Of a stretch of DNA of 8,344 nt, positions 5,574 through 8,344 are shown one piece after another; the stretch's first letter is position 1, and each line of letters starts with the position of its first letter. The DNA is from Anaerolineales bacterium (GTDB lineage Bacteria > Chloroflexota > Anaerolineae > Anaerolineales > UBA6663): the NCBI GenBank assembly GCA_016789245.1, contig JAEURM010000075.1, positions 1 to 8,344 on the forward strand, in the 5' to 3' direction. The notes under the pieces are model-generated. The model was not told where the DNA came from and ran no database searches. It worked only from the letters and a program-made list of their open reading frames with translations. Position numbers and translations under genes: made by a program.

Positions 5574-6812
5574 ATGACCGATACCCTCCTCTCCCGTTTT
5601 CTACGCTACGTTCAAGTTCACACCACCAGTGACCCGCTTTCTGGAACCACGCCCAGCTCACCTCAGCAGTGGGACTTGCTGAGAATGCTCCGCGCGGAGT
5701 TGGAAGCCTTGGGTGCGGCTGAGGTGCACATGAGTGAACATGGCTACGTGTTTGCCACCGTTCCGGCCACCACCAGCAAACCAGTGCCCACCGTGGCCTT
5801 CACCGCGCACGTAGATACTGCGCCCGATTTTTCCGGTGAGGGTGTAAAGCCGCTAGTGCACAAAAACTACAGCGGCCAAATCATCCAATTGCCGGATGAC
5901 CCCAAGCAAATTCAAGACCCGGCCAGAGACCCCGATCTGCAGAAAGCGATTGGCAAAGATATTGTGACGGCCAGCGGCCTGACGCTTTTGGGCGCGGATG
6001 ATAAGGCGGGTGTAGCCATTGTGATGACGTTGGTAGATTACTTGCTCAAACATCCAGAAATTAAACACGGCCCCATCCGCGTGTGTTTTAACCCGGATGA
6101 AGAAGTAGGGCGGGGCGTGGAAAAACTGGATTTGAAGGAATTAGGCGCGGATGTGGCCTACACGCTGGATGGCGAGTACCCGGGCGAAATTAATTGGGAA
6201 ACGTTTTCGGGTGATAGCGCTGTGGTGACGATTGAAGGTGTTTCTACCCACCCGGGCTGGGCCAAAACGCACGGCATGGTGAACGCGGTGCATTTGGCTG
6301 GCAAACTGCTGGCCAGCTTGCCGCGAGATAACGTTTCGCCGGAAACCACCGAGGGCCGCCAAGGCTACATTCACCCGCATGATCTGGAAGGCAACGCGGC
6401 TAAAACCGTCCTGCGCTTCATCTTGCGGGATTTTGATAATGAGAAGTTGGCGCAACACGGTGAGCGCCTGAAAGGCCTGTGTGCCGGTTTGCAAGCAGCG
6501 GAGCCCCGCGCCCGCATTACCTGTGAGATTAAGCCTTCCTATCGCAACATGGGCTACTGGCTGAAGGATGATATGCGGCCTGTGGAGTATGCGTTTGAAG
6601 CGGTGCGCGCGGTGGGCCTTGAACCGCTGGAACGCGCCATTCGCGGCGGCACGGATGGCTCGCGGCTCACTGAACGCGGCCTGCCCACGCCCAATATTTT
6701 TGATGGGTGCCACAACGCGCACGGCCCGCTGGAGTGGGTGTGCGTGCAAGATATGGAAGCCGCCCTACAAGTGTGCGTGAAGCTAGCGGAAATTTGGGAA
6801 ACGAAGAGCTAA
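5574..6812 (+). CDS. pepT: Peptidase T (tripeptide aminopeptidase, M20B)
   Basis: The 412-aa protein matches peptidase T throughout; the E. coli enzyme is 408 aa. It removes the N-terminal residue from tripeptides in the cytoplasm using two metal ions. Metal and catalytic positions are all present: AHVDTAPD (H79, D81), LLGADDKAG (D142), FNPDEEVGRG (E176, E177), YTLDGE (D199) and CHNAHGPLEW (H383). STHPGWAK (224-231) and IRGGTDGSRLTERGLPTPNI (356-375) are further family signatures. The start at 5574 gives the expected N-terminus (TLLSRFLRYVQVHTTSDP), but no Shine-Dalgarno precedes it: the 20 nt upstream are pyrimidine-rich and the ATG overlaps the repeated word cttatccaccca. The message could be leaderless, or the start may be used without a Shine-Dalgarno. 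I see no good promoter between it and the M23 gene. Confidence 0.95.
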   Translation: MTDTLLSRFLRYVQVHTTSDPLSGTTPSSPQQWDLLRMLRAELEALGAAEVHMSEHGYVFATVPATTSKPVPTVAFTAHVDTAPDFSGEGVKPLVHKNYSGQIIQLPDDPKQIQDPARDPDLQKAIGKDIVTASGLTLLGADDKAGVAIVMTLVDYLLKHPEIKHGPIRVCFNPDEEVGRGVEKLDLKELGADVAYTLDGEYPGEINWETFSGDSAVVTIEGVSTHPGWAKTHGMVNAVHLAGKLLASLPRDNVSPETTEGRQGYIHPHDLEGNAAKTVLRFILRDFDNEKLAQHGERLKGLCAGLQAAEPRARITCEIKPSYRNMGYWLKDDMRPVEYAFEAVRAVGLEPLERAIRGGTDGSRLTERGLPTPNIFDGCHNAHGPLEWVCVQDMEAALQVCVKLAEIWETKS

Positions 6813-6818
6813 TATTTT

Positions 6819-6885
6819 TCCACGAAGTTCACGAAGGCACACGAAGGTTAAGACTACTTCGTGTGCCTTCGTGTTTCTTAGTGGA
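6819..6885. repeat. Palindrome E: long hairpin between pepT and the glycosyltransferase gene
   Basis: A perfect 17-bp stem (6830-6846 with 6857-6873, 10-nt loop) continues outward, after a small internal loop, into a further 9 positions (6819-6827 with 6877-6885) with one G.A mismatch. The left arm holds three copies of cacgaag (6821, 6830, 6840). The right arm holds three 10-nt words: cttcgtgtgc, cttcgtgttt, cttagtggat. The hairpin fills almost the whole 79-nt gap and its last pair is 6 nt before the next ATG, so it could hide that start site. Confidence 0.92.
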
Positions 6886-6891
6886 TGACGT

Positions 6892-8061
6892 ATGAGAATT
6901 GCCCTCATCTGCCAAGCGTACCCGCCCATGATTAGCGGCGCGGCCATTGTGGTACACAGGCTGGCAGAAGGCTTAGCCCAGCGCGGCCACCACGTTTTGG
7001 TAATTGCGGCCAGCGAAAGTGGCCAACCAACCGCGCTTAATCCCTCACCCCTAATCCCTAATCTGCAACTCACCCGCCTGCGTTCATGGCCCAACCCCTT
7101 CCGTGTGGGCCAACGCGCTGTGCTTTTTCCGCGCGCCGCCGTGCAAAAGGCGTTGCGGGATTTTGCGCCGAGCGTGGTGCACGCGCATGACCCGGTGAGC
7201 GTGGGCTTGGCCGGCATCTTAGCCGCGCGGCAGTTGAAAATTCCGGCGGCGCTCACCATCCATCAACTGCCGTGGTTTGTGGCCGCGTACTTGCCCAAGT
7301 TTTTGGGCGGGCCGGTGGAACGCCTGCTGTGGATTTACGCGCGCTGGTTGAACCAACAAGTGCAAGCCGCCATTACGCCGAGCCAAACCATTGCGGCCAT
7401 CGTTCACGCTCACGGGGCGGGCCAACCCATCGCTATCAGCAACGGCGTAGATTTGGAGCGCTTCACGCCGTTACGCAACACGCAACACGAAACAGAAGCT
7501 CTTTTGCAGAAATATGGCCTTGGCTCCGCGCTCCCCATCATTTTGCATGCGGGCCGGTTGGATGCAGATAAGCGCACGGGTTTAGCGTTACGGGCCGCCG
7601 CCCGTGCAGGCAACGCGCAATTGCTGGTGGTGGGAGATGGCACGCAACGCCGCGCTTTGGAAAAATTAGCCGCTCAGCTTCAGCTTAAAGCCCGCTTCAC
7701 CGGTTATGTGCGAGACGAACTGCCCGCGCTTTTCCGTTTAGCCCAAGTCTTTATCACGGCCTCAGAAGTTGAAATTCAAAGCTCCGTAGCCATGGAGGCC
7801 GCCGCCAGCGGTTTGCCTATTGTGGCCGTGCGCGCCAGCTCTATGGCGGAATTTGTGCAGGAGGGCGTAACCGGTTACCTTGTGCCACCGCGAGATGTAA
7901 ACGCCCTCGCCGCGCGGCTGACCGAAATTCTCAGCACTCCCCAACTTGCGCAGAACATGAGCCACGCCGCCCGCCAATTTGCAGAAACGCACTCCACTGC
8001 TCGCACGCTAGACGCCCACGAAGCACTGTACACACAGTTGGCAGTAAACGGTAAACAGTAA
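6892..8061 (+). CDS. Family 4 glycosyltransferase (GT-B fold)
   Basis: The 389-aa protein has the two-domain GT4 layout. The N-terminal acceptor domain begins MRIALICQAYPPMISGAA and includes VVHAHDPVS (95-103). The C-terminal nucleotide-sugar domain includes ISNGVDLERF (182-191), ILHAGRLDADKR (217-228; K227 is the usual phosphate contact), VVGDGTQRRALE (246-257), and the E-x7-E motif E294/E302 in SEVEIQSSVAMEAAASGLPI. It transfers a sugar, with retention, to an unknown lipid or glycan acceptor, probably at the cytoplasmic face of the membrane. There are no membrane segments. Residues 49-58 and 195-201 are encoded by heptamer repeat arrays like those in the spacers. The last residues (NGKQ) and the stop codon lie within palindrome F. 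The Shine-Dalgarno is weak, and the spacer before the ATG is mostly palindrome E. Confidence 0.92.
   Translation: MRIALICQAYPPMISGAAIVVHRLAEGLAQRGHHVLVIAASESGQPTALNPSPLIPNLQLTRLRSWPNPFRVGQRAVLFPRAAVQKALRDFAPSVVHAHDPVSVGLAGILAARQLKIPAALTIHQLPWFVAAYLPKFLGGPVERLLWIYARWLNQQVQAAITPSQTIAAIVHAHGAGQPIAISNGVDLERFTPLRNTQHETEALLQKYGLGSALPIILHAGRLDADKRTGLALRAAARAGNAQLLVVGDGTQRRALEKLAAQLQLKARFTGYVRDELPALFRLAQVFITASEVEIQSSVAMEAAASGLPIVAVRASSMAEFVQEGVTGYLVPPRDVNALAARLTEILSTPQLAQNMSHAARQFAETHSTARTLDAHEALYTQLAVNGKQ
7038..7065. repeat. Four heptamers inside the glycosyltransferase gene
   Basis: Consecutive 7-nt words taatccc (7038), tcacccc (7045), taatccc (7052) and taatctg (7059) encode the Pro/Leu/Asn stretch around LNPSPLIPNL. 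They fall in a predicted variable loop of the acceptor domain. Confidence 0.75.
7474..7494. repeat. Three heptamers inside the glycosyltransferase gene
   Basis: cgcaaca (7474), cgcaaca (7481) and cgaaaca (7488) are in direct tandem. The 21 nt encode RNTQHET, residues 195-201, just after the GVDLERF motif. The length is a multiple of three, so the frame is kept. Confidence 0.8.
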
Positions 8062-8081
8062 ACTGCTCACTGTTCACTGCC
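8040..8081. repeat. Palindrome F: heptamer repeat covering the end of the glycosyltransferase gene
   Basis: ggcagtaaac (8040-8049) pairs with gttcactgcc (8072-8081), with one A.C mismatch (8046/8075). Heptamers run through it: gtaaacg (8044), gtaaaca (8051), gtaaact (8058), gctcact (8065), gttcact (8072). The glycosyltransferase stop codon (8059-8061) lies inside, and the SRP RNA promoter follows directly. Confidence 0.7.
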
Positions 8082-8084
8082 CTC

Positions 8085-8093
8085 TGCTATAAT
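8085..8093 (+). promoter_or_regulatory. Extended -10 promoter of the SRP RNA gene
   Basis: TGCTATAAT (8085-8093) is a perfect extended -10 element. The expected start is close to 8100, which coincides with the first base of the closing stem of the RNA. No good -35 hexamer is present at 16-18 bp, and that region is occupied by palindrome F. Confidence 0.75.
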
Positions 8094-8099
8094 CCTTGG

Positions 8100-8209
8100 G
8101 CGCTTGGGTGGGTCCGGCGCGGCAGAGACCTTTGAATCCCGCCAGGGTCGGAAGACAGCAACGGTAAGGAGTCATCTCTGGGTGCCGCCGGGGAGCCTGC
8201 CCAAGTGCG
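8100..8209 (+). ncRNA. ffs: Small bacterial signal recognition particle RNA (4.5S type)
   Basis: The domain IV core is plain: ccagggtcGGAAgacagca (about 8142-8160), with a GGAA tetraloop closed by gtc/gac and the asymmetric internal loop that binds the Ffh M domain, followed by the conserved acggtaag. The 5' end gcgcttggg (8100-8108) pairs with cccaagtgc (8200-8208), including one G-U. Inner helices such as ccggcgcggcagaga with tctctgggtgccgccgg complete the rod. The length of about 110 nt fits the small type without an Alu domain. It works with Ffh and FtsY in co-translational targeting of membrane and secreted proteins. The ends are inferred from the promoter and the terminal stem. Confidence 0.95.
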
Positions 8210-8215
8210 TTTTTT
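8200..8215 (+). terminator. Intrinsic terminator of the SRP RNA
   Basis: The 3' strand of the RNA's own closing stem (8200-8208) runs into TTTTTT at 8210-8215. It is the only stem-plus-T-run arrangement I find in the window, in contrast to palindromes A-F. Confidence 0.7.
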
Positions 8216-8219
8216 AATT

Positions 8220-8344
8220 ATGAAAGCGCCAAACAATTTTGGCCGGTGGGCTGGTGTGCGGGGGAGCAGGGGCGCAAACACATTGACTCCCGCCCGCTCA
8301 CTCACTCACCTGCTCCTCAGCCTACTTTTCATCGCTTGCGCCCC
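8220..8344 (+). CDS. Probable lipoprotein, N-terminal part (3' end outside window)
   Basis: A frame opens with ATG at 8220, four nt after the SRP terminator T-run, and runs to the window edge without a stop. After a basic N-terminal part (residues 1-26) comes a hydrophobic core, LLLSLLFIAC, followed by Ala-Pro. This looks like a type II signal peptide with Cys at about residue 40 as the lipidation site; Phe at position -3 is not the usual lipobox residue. No Shine-Dalgarno precedes 8220, and starting so close to a terminator is awkward. GTG 8256 or TTG 8283 are in-frame alternatives that would give a more normal n-region. Cargo function is not visible. Confidence 0.45.
   Translation, partial: MKAPNNFGRWAGVRGSRGANTLTPARSLTHLLLSLLFIACA
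8263..8316. repeat. Inverted repeat G overlapping the lipoprotein signal-peptide region
   Basis: ggagcagg (8263-8270) and cctgctcc (8309-8316) are perfectly complementary over 8 bp. The right arm is preceded by a cactcactcac run. The right arm encodes part of the Leu-rich signal-peptide core, so if the 8220 gene is real, repeat material forms part of its coding sequence. Confidence 0.55.

Noticed and set aside
6141..6749. Minus-strand ORF of 202 codons
   Set aside because: It is opposite pepT, whose conserved motifs run through the whole region.
6707..6895. Plus-strand ORF of 62 codons crossing hairpin E
   Set aside because: It begins within pepT in another frame and its end is translated repeat.

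Overview
The window looks like a chromosomal segment of a free-living bacterium with moderately GC-rich DNA and every gene on the + strand. My best guess is the phylum Chloroflexota (Anaerolineae-like). This is inferred from the gene types: an ECF sigma/DUF151 fusion, a golvesin-like/M23 protein, a small SRP RNA, and intergenic spacers packed with micro-repeat palindromes. No marker gene here proves it. I see no insertion sequence, prophage, CRISPR array, tRNA or rRNA.

Layout: (1) 1-326 is the 3' end of a DUF151 (bifunctional nuclease) gene. (2) 455-1675 encodes an ECF sigma factor fused to a second DUF151 domain. A strong Shine-Dalgarno and in-frame ATG sit exactly at the domain junction. 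(3) 1765-3313 is a compact unit: an operator/promoter with a probably leaderless ArsR-type repressor, an overlapping SRPBCC/AHSA1 gene, and a RibD/DHFR-like reductase gene. (4) 3468-5507 encodes a large cell-wall-hydrolase-like protein (TIM-barrel-like domain, Pro-rich linker, golvesin-like domain, M23 peptidase) with no visible signal peptide. (5) 5574-6812 is peptidase T. (6) 6892-8061 is a GT4 glycosyltransferase. (7) 8100-8215 is the SRP RNA with an extended -10 promoter and a U-tract terminator. (8) From 8220 to the end is the start of a probable lipoprotein gene.

The most unusual structure is not a gene. Six of the gene junctions (326/455, 1675/1810, 3313/3468, 5507/5574, 6812/6892, 8061/8100) carry an inverted repeat. 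The two junctions inside the ArsR unit carry none. The palindromes are unrelated in sequence but share an architecture, and several have arms built from short words repeated with a period of about 7 or about 10 nt. The same kind of heptamer array also sits in frame inside the glycosyltransferase gene, and a related inverted repeat overlaps the signal-peptide region of the last gene. The non-Watson-Crick positions in the arms are mostly A.C on the + strand, which become G.U in a minus-strand RNA.

Functionally the genes look like ordinary housekeeping and envelope functions (peptide turnover, wall hydrolysis, glycosylation, SRP targeting) plus two regulators. Apart from the ArsR-SRPBCC-reductase unit, I see no evidence that they form one pathway.
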